This document shows, piece by piece, positions 46,041 to 55,628 of a stretch of DNA of 64,000 nucleotides. How positions within the stretch are numbered: the stretch's first letter is position 1; every line of letters begins with the position of its first letter. The notes beneath the pieces are model-generated. The model saw only the letters and a program-made list of their open reading frames with translations, was not told the DNA's origin and searched no databases. Source of the stretch: Aculops lycopersici (taxonomy: Eukaryota > Arthropoda > Arachnida > Trombidiformes > Eriophyidae); NCBI GenBank assembly GCA_015350385.1, contig WNKI01000001.1, forward strand, positions 11,099,302 to 11,163,301, read 5' to 3'. The position numbers and the translations under genes are program-made.

Positions 46041-46808
46041 TTAAGAAAGGTAAATAATCAACAGGATAACAAACATGATAATGAAGAATATCATGGCCAA
46101 ATAAAACTTCTTGCGCCTGCTCCGGTCTTGATAATCGCGAGCTCGCGCGATCTCCTGCGCACCCCTAGTGACTTCCTCGGTTGCTCGGAATATACTCGAC
46201 TCGATCGAGTCCACTGTCTCACCTTGATTGTGTATTATAGTTGCAAGATCCTTGAAAATGTGGTTAACCTCAACAATATCCGACTCCAACTTTCTCACGG
46301 ACTCCTCCCTTTCCCTGAGCTCATCGACATTTAGATCGGATTGCTGTAGCGTGGCTTGTTGTTGCGGCCGACCCTCGGAACCGGCCGAGGAATCGGTTTG
46401 CGGTGCGAGATCTATTAATACCGATGAATTGTCGCCACTTGTGGCGCCCCCACGCTGACCGGATCTTGGAATTGTTGGCTCGACAGCCTTGAGAGCTCTC
46501 TGAACAACTTGAAAATTTTTCAACGCTTCCGAGAAATCATTTGTAAGCCTATCACGCATGAAAGTCCTTTGTCGGCGTTCCGAGGGATTCGCTGGATGTG
46601 GGAGTTGAGTTAGATCCTTGATGAGAGAGTTTGTATCTCTAGCCAATAGGTTAGTTGTATGTTGTAGTTTTAACAATTCGGTTTGGTTGCTCGGCTGGTT
46701 GACCAGCCTTTGCATTGTGTAAACATTCTTGGTTAGTAGCTCAATGTTAGCCCCAATTTGTGTGCTAAGCTGAGAGAACTCAGCATCTGTTGGATTTTGA
46801 TAGCTCAT
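46041..46808 (-). CDS. STX7: Endosomal syntaxin, STX7/STX12 type (Qa-SNARE)
   Basis: 255 codons from the ATG at 46806-46808 (MSYQNPTDAEFSQ); the open frame upstream starts only at a TTG. An N-terminal Habc bundle spans about residues 8-115 and includes RRQRTFMRDRLTNDF and EALKNFQVVQRAL, which is typical of the STX7/12 group. A G/S/Q-rich linker follows, then a SNARE helix at about 165-228 with the zero-layer glutamine in ATIIHNQGETVD. A basic RSRRKKF stretch precedes a C-terminal membrane anchor (AMIFFIIMFVILLIIYLS). These proteins mediate early/late endosome and lysosome fusion. STX7 and STX12 cannot be separated by eye. Confidence 0.93.
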   Translation of the reverse strand: MSYQNPTDAEFSQLSTQIGANIELLTKNVYTMQRLVNQPSNQTELLKLQHTTNLLARDTNSLIKDLTQLPHPANPSERRQRTFMRDRLTNDFSEALKNFQVVQRALKAVEPTIPRSGQRGGATSGDNSSVLIDLAPQTDSSAGSEGRPQQQATLQQSDLNVDELREREESVRKLESDIVEVNHIFKDLATIIHNQGETVDSIESSIFRATEEVTRGAQEIARARDYQDRSRRKKFYLAMIFFIIMFVILLIIYLS

Positions 46809-48656
46809 TTGAAATATTGAATGTAATGACAACAACTTATCTTGAATAACTCGCAATGAGTTTTAAGCAGTAGTGTGAGGCGAAGGTGAGTCAGGCTTCA
46901 AAGCCGAGTAATAAATTTGTGTTTTCCTCGAGTCTAGGAAGATAATAATAACCTAATAATCTAATTAGAACAGTCCTGCTGCTACTGCTGGTTAGTGTCC
47001 TTCACTTTGGTAACAATAGAATAATTGTTGTAGTTTAGAATAAGAAGAGTCAATATGCAATAAGTACTAATGGGTAACAAGCTGGTGGCCGATGCCGATT
47101 GGTTGTGTTGGTGGTGGAATAAATCTTATCAGGGTGACACATAGAACGTCATTTTAATGGTTTGCGTTATTGGCTTTAGTATTGAGTGTTTTTTTTTCAA
47201 CACAAAAAACACATTGGCTTTCTACGGAGAAAAATGGTTCGCAGCGAATCCGCTTGGAGCGCTGGCGTCGCGCTATAGGCTCTGTTGTCTGGCAACAGAA
47301 AATTTACAAGCCCTCTTACCACAGGCTTCCCCGTCTGGATGGGTCACGAGTACAGTTTGTTGTCAGAGTGTTGAGTGTTAAGTTTGCTTGTTTCGAGGGA
47401 ACAAGTCGAAGTGGTCGCTTCACTGGCGCCGCTTCTGCTGCGTCCACACGAACACAACAACAACGAGTGGACTGGTGGTTGGCGGCAGAGATGAGTGCTG
47501 TGTTGCTGCTCTGCAGAATAAGTGGCAGCAGCGAGGATGGCGCCGTCTCTCGCTTGATCATTGGCTGCCGCATACAACAAACGACGAGAACCAGAAAAGC
47601 GACAGAGAGACCGAGAGACAGAGAGGCAATGGCGTTTGCCCACAGTGAGTGCGATTTGTGTGTGACGCAGTCGCCTGCTTGCCTGGCGCCGCCGCGCTAG
47701 CTGCCACTGCCGCCACCGCTGCTGGCATCGAGTGCCACACAAACAGGCAGAAGCGGCGCACACAAATAACGCGGGAGTGGCGCGTTCGCAAGTTGCGAGT
47801 GGTGGGATCAGTGGAACAGCGACCAGAGTGGCAGCCGCAACAGAAGCAGCGGCGACGACGACGGACGCACACACAATTTCTTCTGCAATTTCCCATTTCC
47901 CATTGCACTTCCACACAAATTGCCAAACGAAACGCAAAAATTGCGGCCGCAGCGGCACTGCAGTCTAATGCGAGTGGCGCTTTTTGGGCTGCAGGCTGCA
48001 GCAACGATGGCGGCAGAAGCGGCAACACAGAGGGACCAATGCGAGAGCGAGAAAATGTGTGAGTGTGTGCTTCTGCAGCGGCGGCCGCCGCCGCCACCAC
48101 TGCCGCTGCCTCTCTCTGTGTGAGCGGAGATGTCCAACATCATGAAAATTTACATGAGAGAAACAACTATTTTTCCCCAATGACCACGAAACGAGACCGA
48201 CAAGAGACGAGACGAAAGAGAGAATTCACTATTAAGTTTCTCGATTGAAACTACCTGTCTGCTCGACTTTTTTCCCTATTGACATAAAGCTTATCCTTAA
48301 CTTTAAAACCTAGTGACCCTTTTGACAACTGACTTCTCGATATTCTCCTCGAAGTCACAGTGCTTGTTGTCTTTGTATTTAACATTGTCGCCGCCATTAA
48401 GCTGCAAACTAAACTAACTGCTACCACTACTCCCTATTGAGCTTATTATACATTGCACTAAAGTAAGAAATTAAGTGGACACATAACAGGATATTGCAAC
48501 TATTACACTAATTCATGCTAAAGACAGACACTCACTCAATATTAACTCGATTAGCTGATCTGTATTACAGAACGATTTCTTTTGAAGCTCCACATACTGT
48601 TTTGTCACACTTGACAGAAGCGGCGGTTTAAGTATACCTTCAAATTAGGAACCGAC
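46809..48656. promoter_or_regulatory. 1.85 kb divergent spacer, syntaxin / ARID1-like
   Basis: No conserved protein is recognised. The centre (about 47260-48120) is GC-rich with many CpG, GCC and GCA units, so long frames open on both strands by composition. A candidate 3' splice site for the ARID1-like gene, CTTGACAG, ends at 48617. This region probably carries both promoters. Confidence 0.4.
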
Positions 48657-51600
48657 ATGGATTATCCGCGCTACGATAATCAGCAGCCGCCGCCCGGCTC
48701 CTGGCAACAATATCCAGGTCCACCGCCACCTCCTCAGGGGCCTCCACAACCTCAACAAACACCACAGCAACAACAACAGCAACAACAACAACAAATGTTA
48801 CAACCACAGCAATCACAACAACAACAACAACAACCACCACCACCACCACCACAAACTCAGCAACAACAATCACAGCAGCAGCAGCAGCAGCAGCCACCGC
48901 CACCTCCTCAGGGACCGCAACAAGGTCCACCTACATCGCAACAGCAGCAACAACCACAAGCTGCATCCATGTACCCACCACCGCCACCACATCAGCAGCA
49001 AGTTTGGGGTATGCATCCTAGTGCCCATCATCCGCAATGGGTGCCTCAACACCCTGGCTACCCGCCTCCGCCGACACATCCAGGTCAGCATGCGCAAATG
49101 CACCCCCAGTCGCATCCGATGATGCAACAGCCTGGTCAGCCCCCAATGCAGGGCCCACAACATGGACATCCACACCAGCCGCATCCACCGCATCATCCCC
49201 AGCAACCATATTATCACCAACCACATCAGCCATATTACCCACACCCACAGCATCCTCAGCAACCTTATGGTGGACACCCGCAACCACATCCCTCTCAGAC
49301 GCATCCGATGATGCACCAGCCGCATCCTCAACAACCGCAGCAACCACATCCTTCTCAAGTGCAGGGTCATCCGCCATATTATCCACACCCACCGCAACAT
49401 CACCATCCGCAAGCACCACATTGGTATCCACAACCCCCGCCACATAATGTCTATCCGCAACATGGGCCCCCTACAGTGGCGCAACACCCATCGCAACCAC
49501 AGCATCCTAATCACCCACAACATATGATACCAAGCCACCCGCAACAGCATCCACAGCAACTACCTCACAGGCCACCTCATATGCCTCCACAATATTATCA
49601 CCCTCACCCCTCCCAGCAGCCCGGGCCACCAATGCAACCACATCATCCACATCATCAACAACCTCCACCGCCCCAACCGCCACAATCGATGGTGGGACCT
49701 CATCCGCCCCAGGTGATTTCGTCGCCCCATCCACCTGGCCCGCCACCAGTTGGGCCGCCACCACCGCCACCACCGCATCAGGTTGTCTCTATGCCCCAAC
49801 AACAACCGCCGCCACCACAAATATTACCCCAACCACAACCTCAGACACTGCCAACACCACCGCCATCACATCATAGTAGGTCACAAACGCCACAACATCC
49901 GCAACCATGTCATACGCCCACAAGACCGATTCAACAAACGCCGACTCACCCGGCTCAACCAAGTCCAGCACCAAAGATTGAAAAGAAAGAAATAACATTC
50001 CCTAAGAATTCAGTTGAGGCCACGAAGCCGGTTGCTACAAAGAAGCGAAAAATGACAAGCAAAGATGTTACTGATATTGAAATCTGGCGACTGTTGATGT
50101 GTCTCAAGTCTGGATTGTTGGCGGAATCCTCGTGGTCCATAGATGTGCTCAGTATTCTATTGAATGATGATTCAACACTCATGTCATTTGGTCTCAAACA
50201 ATTGCCTGGTTTCCTTGAAGCTATTTTGGAACATTTCAAGTGTTGTCTAGATGAAATTTTTGATGGTATTGTTAAAGATACAACACTGAAGCCAATGATT
50301 CACAGGCACAGTTCCTCTCTCCTTGAGAAGATGGAGACGTCAAATCAATATAATGCCCCAGTCGCCACTGTCGTCATTAAGCAAGAGAATGGAATCAAAA
50401 CAAACGATCAAAACAAGAACAGCGAAGACAAGTCAACTTGCAACAAGTCTACTAAGAACAGCAACAAAGACAACAGTATTAATACGACGAATAATAACAA
50501 TACCATCAACAATAATACCATCAATGTTAATGACAACATTGGTACCAACAATCGTACGAACAACAGCAAAACTAACACTAAGACTAATGGCAAAAAAGAT
50601 GAAAATTCCAACAGAGCATCCTCGAAGAATGTGATAATTACAACAACAACCAACAAATCAGGCAAGAGACTCAATGGAATAGTTAATAATAATTCCTCAG
50701 TTATCATTCCCAAATTAGATGATCAGACTGTGATGTTTGCAACTTCTATGAATTATACATTTAGAACCCGTGATGGTAAGATAGTCAAACTGAAGAGTGA
50801 AGTCAATCATGTGCAAGATGAGCCATCATACGAATTAGAATTCAAACCTGTTGGCTACAGCCATTGGCAGGAGGGTAATGGCGAGGATACTAGCCACATA
50901 CAGACTAGTTTTGAGCCAAAAAATTTCATTGAATCGTCGAGGCGATGCACGTGCCTATCGACAATACTAAGGAATCTATCATTTATACCTGGTAATGATG
51001 TTGAGATGTCTCGGCACGCTGGATTGTTGCTAGTTTTAGGCCGTCTATTATTACTCAAGCACAATGATACAACTGTTCACATGAATGAGGCCATGGATTC
51101 AGCACCAAATGAATGGCACCTTCTAAATTCTCTACGCGAAGATACCCTAGTGATAATATCGAACATCTCAAGCTCACTGGACTTGTCACCATATAATGAC
51201 AAGATTAATCTTTCACTTCTTGACGGGCTCTTACATTGGGCGTGCTGCTCATCGAGCTATGCGTTAGATCTATTTCCTGCACCATCGATGACTGTATCAC
51301 CTCAACGACTAGCTTTAGAATCATTGGCTAAATTATCGATTATTGAAGGGAATGTTGATTTGATTTTAGCCACTCCACCCTGGACAAGGATAGAGAAATT
51401 ATTCGAAGTATTAGCATCACTTTTGAATGCAAATGAAGATCAAACAATCCGTGAATTCTCATTGGTTCTTTTGTCCAATTTAACCGCAGCCGACTCGGGA
51501 ATCGCCCGTAAGGTTGCACTAACTGGAAGCGCCATACCTAAGCTATTATCATTCCTGGAAACTTCTCTCACTGATCCAGAAACATTCGCAACCACCTTGG

Positions 51601-51776
51601 ATATGTTGCGGCGAGCTGCATCGACATTGAAATGTCTCTCACAGTTAGTTGACAATCATCAATTGTTCTCGCAACACCAGCAGAGGTTGCTAAATCTAGT
51701 CATGTCACCGAAGTTGGATCAAGAAGTGGTGCCCATAATTGCAGACGTGATATTTGAGATATCTCTTTCTCATTAG
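48657..51776 (+). CDS. osa: ARID1/Osa (BAF250) C-terminal half, no ARID domain
   Basis: 1039 codons in one exon. Residues 1-440 are extreme P/Q/H low complexity. From about 445 the sequence matches the ARID1 C-terminus: ITFPKNSVEAT, IWRLLMCLKSGLLAESSWS, LPGFLEAILEHFKCCLDEIF. A T/N-rich linker (about 570-690) follows, then HIQTSFEP, CLSTILRNLSFIPGNDVEMSR, HAGLLLVLG, LDGLLHWACCS, SPQRLALESLAKLSI, NVDLILATPPW and RIEKL. This armadillo-like BAF250_C region scaffolds the SWI/SNF (BAP) remodeller. The DNA-binding ARID, N-terminal to this in all known ARID1 proteins, is not here. A candidate acceptor at 48616-48617 keeps frame open into the ATG (KRRFKYTFKLGTD before M), so the listed start may be internal to a longer spliced gene. 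AATAAA at 51798-51803. Confidence 0.88.
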   Translation: MDYPRYDNQQPPPGSWQQYPGPPPPPQGPPQPQQTPQQQQQQQQQQMLQPQQSQQQQQQPPPPPPQTQQQQSQQQQQQQPPPPPQGPQQGPPTSQQQQQPQAASMYPPPPPHQQQVWGMHPSAHHPQWVPQHPGYPPPPTHPGQHAQMHPQSHPMMQQPGQPPMQGPQHGHPHQPHPPHHPQQPYYHQPHQPYYPHPQHPQQPYGGHPQPHPSQTHPMMHQPHPQQPQQPHPSQVQGHPPYYPHPPQHHHPQAPHWYPQPPPHNVYPQHGPPTVAQHPSQPQHPNHPQHMIPSHPQQHPQQLPHRPPHMPPQYYHPHPSQQPGPPMQPHHPHHQQPPPPQPPQSMVGPHPPQVISSPHPPGPPPVGPPPPPPPHQVVSMPQQQPPPPQILPQPQPQTLPTPPPSHHSRSQTPQHPQPCHTPTRPIQQTPTHPAQPSPAPKIEKKEITFPKNSVEATKPVATKKRKMTSKDVTDIEIWRLLMCLKSGLLAESSWSIDVLSILLNDDSTLMSFGLKQLPGFLEAILEHFKCCLDEIFDGIVKDTTLKPMIHRHSSSLLEKMETSNQYNAPVATVVIKQENGIKTNDQNKNSEDKSTCNKSTKNSNKDNSINTTNNNNTINNNTINVNDNIGTNNRTNNSKTNTKTNGKKDENSNRASSKNVIITTTTNKSGKRLNGIVNNNSSVIIPKLDDQTVMFATSMNYTFRTRDGKIVKLKSEVNHVQDEPSYELEFKPVGYSHWQEGNGEDTSHIQTSFEPKNFIESSRRCTCLSTILRNLSFIPGNDVEMSRHAGLLLVLGRLLLLKHNDTTVHMNEAMDSAPNEWHLLNSLREDTLVIISNISSSLDLSPYNDKINLSLLDGLLHWACCSSSYALDLFPAPSMTVSPQRLALESLAKLSIIEGNVDLILATPPWTRIEKLFEVLASLLNANEDQTIREFSLVLLSNLTAADSGIARKVALTGSAIPKLLSFLETSLTDPETFATTLDMLRRAASTLKCLSQLVDNHQLFSQHQQRLLNLVMSPKLDQEVVPIIADVIFEISLSH

Positions 51777-52426
51777 AATCATAGGAAACAAACGAAAAAT
51801 AAAGACGACAAGCACACATAGGAGATGATGGTTTTGATCATCTAAATTGAAGATATTTCATTGGTGTTTCTCTGTAATCTCTCTTGTGATCATTTCGAAA
51901 CTTTTAAAAATTCGATCGAGTTTTACGATCCATGACCAACAACCTAAATTACTCCACGCGAGTGCATTTCATTAATGAAATTGAACAGAGGGTATGGCGC
52001 GTCGATGGCCAATGCAATCTGCCGTTACCATGTCCAATGAAAAATGGGTTGCCGGCCGATAACGTTGCATTGCTTCATGATTTGGCTGCTCTACTCATGT
52101 AAATTTCCGAATGGACCACAGCGCAAGTGGCTACAGTGTTTCGGCTCATGGGTGGGCGCTTCGCGCACAGGCGGTTGCTGCGCCCCTAGGTTCACGCTAT
52201 CAAAGGTGCTATCGGAAGGGTGGTTGGTGGTTTTACACAGAGTAACGCATACCTCCTTCAGATTCTATCTTAAACCCATATTACATACATTTAGTTCCCT
52301 AGTATATCCTCATTATTATCACTTGAGGGCTAGTAATTTTTGTTTTTGGTTTACATCGATTTCTTGACGAGCAAAATCTCGTATCAATTCACAATCATCG
52401 ATACAACTCAAAATCTCAGACTTAAA
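51777..52426. other. Spacer between ARID1-like and Lap genes
   Basis: Contains the ARID1-like poly(A) signal (51798-51803) and presumably the Lap promoter/5' UTR. No other gene is seen. It is the only same-strand (+,+) junction in the right half. Confidence 0.45.
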
Positions 52427-54304
52427 ATGGCAACTGGAACGGGACAAACCATAAACGACAGACTCAATGCCGTTAGATATGCTTTAGTTGGCCAGGGGTT
52501 GGCCCGAACCGTTTGCAAGGCAACAACTGAGGAGGTTCTGGGGCCGAAGAAGAAGCATATAGATTATTTGCTTGCTTGCACAAACGAGCCTAATGTTTCG
52601 ATACCTCAGTTGGCCAATTTATTAATTGAGAGAACTCAAAACTCAAGTTGGGCAGTTGTATTCAAGGCACTGACAACAATACATCAATTAATGAACACAG
52701 GTAATGAGAGATTTACCCAGTATCTAGCGACTAGTAATCATTCATTTGAACTGAACGATTTTATGGATAGGACAACTCCTCAAGGTTACAATATGTCAGC
52801 TTTTGTCAGAAAATATGCAAAGTACATCAATGACAAGTCAATCTCATACAGAACTTTAGCCATCGATTTGTGCAAGATTCGTAGCGGAAATGACAACGCG
52901 CTGAGGACAATGAATTTAGAAAATCTGAGCAAAACTTTACCCATTGTTCAGCAACAATTCGATTCATTGCTAGACTTTGGAGCGGAAGCAAAAGATCTAA
53001 ACAATGGCGTCATAATGTCGGCTTTCAAACTTTTGTACAAAGACCTTGTGCGCCTTTACGTTGCTTACCAAGAGGCAATAATTAATTTACTCGAACGATA
53101 CTTCAAGTTGAGCAGAAAGAAGACACGCGAGGCGTTGGAAATGTACAAAAATTATCTGGCTCGCATCGAGAAGATAGCTGGCTTTTTGTTGGTGGTTGAT
53201 GCCGTTGGCCTGGACAAGAGTGAAATGCCAGATCTAAAGAAGCCAGGGACCATCTTGAAGGTATTAGAGCAGCATTTGGCACAACTCGAGGCCAAGAAAA
53301 GAGGCGGAACTCCGGCTAATCTGGAAGCTGGTGGCGACGGCGACGACGAATGCGAGGCTTCTGATGCAAAAGAGGAGACGAAAGAAAACCAACCACCTGC
53401 TAGCTCTCCAGTGGCACCCGCGAAACCCCAACAGCCAGCGCCATCAACACCAGGCTCCAGTGGTGAGCCGACCGAGACTAGCAGTAGTAGTGCCGCTAGC
53501 AGTAAGCCGGCGCCACCTAAACCAGCGCGTCCATCGCCCAAAGTCTCGCCAAAGAACTCTCCTTCTTCCTCGTCAGTTGCACCACGGAAAGCAGCTTCGC
53601 CGGTGCCCCCACCGCATCCGGCTCCACCTGCGGCAAGCGACAAGAAACCAGGACCACCAAGTAGACCAGCAAAACCACCGTCAAGGCCGCCGCCTCCCTC
53701 AGCAAGCTTCGCACCTGAGCTAGAGAAAGCAGCAAAAGAGGCTACAGGAAACTCAACGTCTTCAGTGTCTCCAGTTCCACCTCCTCACCCACCGCCACCC
53801 ACTTCTGTTGCATCCTATCCATCGCCGTCTCGCTCGCCGCCTGCTGCGCCAAGATGCACACCTGCAGCTGGCAGCACTGAGACCTCGGCTTCGACATCTC
53901 ACACAACTGAGCAGACCAACGAGACAAGCGGACTAACAAATGGGAGCTCTGCAACAAATGGGGTCGCCGACTCCAATGGAGACTCTAGCGACCAACAAGC
54001 GGAACAGGAATCAGAGGTGGTGGCAGAGGAGACGACTCATGATCAACAAGCCGTTGATGAGCAGCAGCAATCGAGGGATGAAATCGAGATGCCGCCTCCT
54101 CCACCCCCTATCGAAGATGAGGAGCCAGAAGCCTCTCAGGTTGCACAAGAGGCTGACGGTGGCGCTGCGCTAGCACAAGTAGCTGATGCCGAGGCTGTTG
54201 CGTCAAGCCAAGACAACGGGCGGGTGGCTGTCAATGGCGGACAACACCAGAACGGCGACGAGGGTGGACAACAAGCGGGAGGAGAGAGTAACGGTAACGA
54301 GTGA
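52427..54304 (+). CDS. lap: AP180/CALM-family clathrin adaptor (Lap)
   Basis: 625 codons from ATG 52427 (MATGTGQTINDRLN); the open frame starts 29 codons earlier, but homology begins here. The ANTH domain spans about residues 1-290, with the PIP2-binding lysine cluster CKATTEEVLGPKKKH and conserved WAVVFKALTTIHQLM, YNMSAFVRKYAKY, FKLLYKDLVRLYVAYQ and LERYFKLSRKKTREALEMY. The C-terminal ~330 residues are disordered: P-, S- and A-rich with many PPPHP repeats, then acidic Q/E-rich. No NPF motif was noticed. The family recruits clathrin and sorts synaptobrevin during synaptic vesicle endocytosis. It is convergent with PLPBP, with only 68 bp between stop codons. AATAAA at 54356-54361. Confidence 0.94.
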   Translation: MATGTGQTINDRLNAVRYALVGQGLARTVCKATTEEVLGPKKKHIDYLLACTNEPNVSIPQLANLLIERTQNSSWAVVFKALTTIHQLMNTGNERFTQYLATSNHSFELNDFMDRTTPQGYNMSAFVRKYAKYINDKSISYRTLAIDLCKIRSGNDNALRTMNLENLSKTLPIVQQQFDSLLDFGAEAKDLNNGVIMSAFKLLYKDLVRLYVAYQEAIINLLERYFKLSRKKTREALEMYKNYLARIEKIAGFLLVVDAVGLDKSEMPDLKKPGTILKVLEQHLAQLEAKKRGGTPANLEAGGDGDDECEASDAKEETKENQPPASSPVAPAKPQQPAPSTPGSSGEPTETSSSSAASSKPAPPKPARPSPKVSPKNSPSSSSVAPRKAASPVPPPHPAPPAASDKKPGPPSRPAKPPSRPPPPSASFAPELEKAAKEATGNSTSSVSPVPPPHPPPPTSVASYPSPSRSPPAAPRCTPAAGSTETSASTSHTTEQTNETSGLTNGSSATNGVADSNGDSSDQQAEQESEVVAEETTHDQQAVDEQQQSRDEIEMPPPPPPIEDEEPEASQVAQEADGGAALAQVADAEAVASSQDNGRVAVNGGQHQNGDEGGQQAGGESNGNE

Positions 54305-54355
54305 AGATTTACAGTGGTAATATGACACGGGGAAGAGGTACAAAACAAAACAAAA

Positions 54356-54361
54356 AATAAA
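54356..54361 (+). terminator. Poly(A) signal, Lap
   Basis: AATAAA 52 bp after the stop, 12 bp from the convergent PLPBP stop codon. Confidence 0.55.
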
Positions 54362-54372
54362 TTGTATTATTT

Positions 54373-55122
54373 CTAGACAGTATTCTTAGGAGGTCGCTCG
54401 CCGAAAATGAGAGTTCCAACTCGAACATTTGTACTTCCCATCTCTATGGCCTCTTCAAAATCACCCGACATTCCCATACTGAGTTCCAAGTTTTCTGCAT
54501 TCATCGACAGATATTTGCAAATGCTCTCTCGAGTTTCGTACAGTTTTCGGAAGTCATGACTAGAACCACCGATTGAACCAATGGTCATAATACCAGCCAA
54601 ATGCAAATGAGTACAATCCTTGATGATATGCTCCGCCAACTGAGGCGCTTCCTCTGGTTCAATGCCATTCTTTTGCTCCTCTCCAGAGGTATTGACTTGT
54701 ATCATGACATTGAGATTACTGCCACAGAAATGAAGTGGAATCTGTTGCTGCACTTGTTTCTCAATGGCTCTGTTTATCTGGTCGGCTAGTTTCACCGAGT
54801 CTATAGTCTCGATCATGTGTAAGTTTCTGACATTAAGTAGTTTTGGAACTTTGTTCTTTTGCAAGTGGCCAATAAAATGGAACTTGATATCTGGACACCT
54901 TTCTAAAATTTCGCTAGAGTTAGACTTTGTCTCGAGTTCTTGGATATAGTTTTCTCCAAAAAATTTCTGGCCACATTCGTAGGCCTCAATGATGGCAGAA
55001 TTTGGCTTAAGTTTTGACACAGCAATAAGACGAGGTATCGAGTTGGCAACTATCAAGTTTGAGCCTCGCCTCTGGACAGCAGCGAGTATTTTCTCGTTTA
55101 TTGATTCTAAGGCTCGTTGCAT
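54373..55122 (-). CDS. PLPBP: Pyridoxal phosphate homeostasis protein (PLPBP/PROSC, YggS family)
   Basis: 249 codons from the ATG at 55120-55122. It is a TIM-barrel fold III PLP protein: the PLP-binding lysine is K37 in LIAVSKLKP. It is followed by FFGENYIQEL, KFHFIGHLQKNK, IETIDSVKLA, VNTSGEEQKNG and the phosphate-binding C-terminus ELSMGMSGDFEEAIEMGSTN then VRVGTLIFGER. Length is normal for the family. The protein binds and buffers PLP in cytosol and mitochondria and has no known catalytic activity. It is divergent from UQCRC2 (506 bp between ATGs). No canonical poly(A) signal is visible before the Lap coding end, so its 3' UTR probably overlaps Lap. Confidence 0.95.
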   Translation of the reverse strand: MQRALESINEKILAAVQRRGSNLIVANSIPRLIAVSKLKPNSAIIEAYECGQKFFGENYIQELETKSNSSEILERCPDIKFHFIGHLQKNKVPKLLNVRNLHMIETIDSVKLADQINRAIEKQVQQQIPLHFCGSNLNVMIQVNTSGEEQKNGIEPEEAPQLAEHIIKDCTHLHLAGIMTIGSIGGSSHDFRKLYETRESICKYLSMNAENLELSMGMSGDFEEAIEMGSTNVRVGTLIFGERPPKNTV

Positions 55123-55628
55123 ATTGGATTAATTATGCAACAATTCAAATGATAATAATATAAATTAGAAGCTCGATCTCAACTGACAGAAAATCGAGTG
55201 AAGAAAGTTCCATAACGAACAGCAGCTTGGGCGCGTGTTACGCGCTCGTTTTTCGAACCCATTAGCCCGCGCATGAGCAATGAGGCTCTCTCCTTGAGCG
55301 AAAGAGAGCCCATTGCTCGCGTTAAGACTTCTGAAATGTTAGGGCACGATGCATGTAAAAATCCAATAGAAAAAGTTTGTCCTCTCTATCGCTCGCAAGA
55401 AAAGTCTAGCGAACGTATACAGATATCGCCCACAGCAGCAAACTCTGACTTTATCCAATATTTACACCACAGGCATATATCTATATATTATCCTCACATC
55501 GGGACTAGCTTATTGATGGTCTATTAACCACCATCTTACAATTGCCTCTATATTTGAGAGGTTATACGACATCATTATCTATTGGTACTCCTGCATCACA
55601 ACAATAATTAATTAGGCCGAGGTGCAAA
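55123..55628. promoter_or_regulatory. Divergent spacer, PLPBP / UQCRC2
   Basis: 506 bp with no recognised coding exon. A possible acceptor TTAATTAG ends near 55615, just before GCCGAGGTGCAAAATG. No convincing mitochondrial presequence exon was found. Confidence 0.4.

Noticed and set aside
47344..47958. 204-codon minus-strand frame in the syntaxin/ARID1 spacer
   Set aside because: GC-rich composition opens overlapping frames on both strands here; no domain, and no continuity with either flanking gene.
48870..49559. 229-codon minus-strand frame opposite the ARID1-like gene
   Set aside because: It is the antisense shadow of a P/Q/H-rich coding stretch; the W/M/L/R composition is what antisense of CCA/CAT/CAA codons gives.
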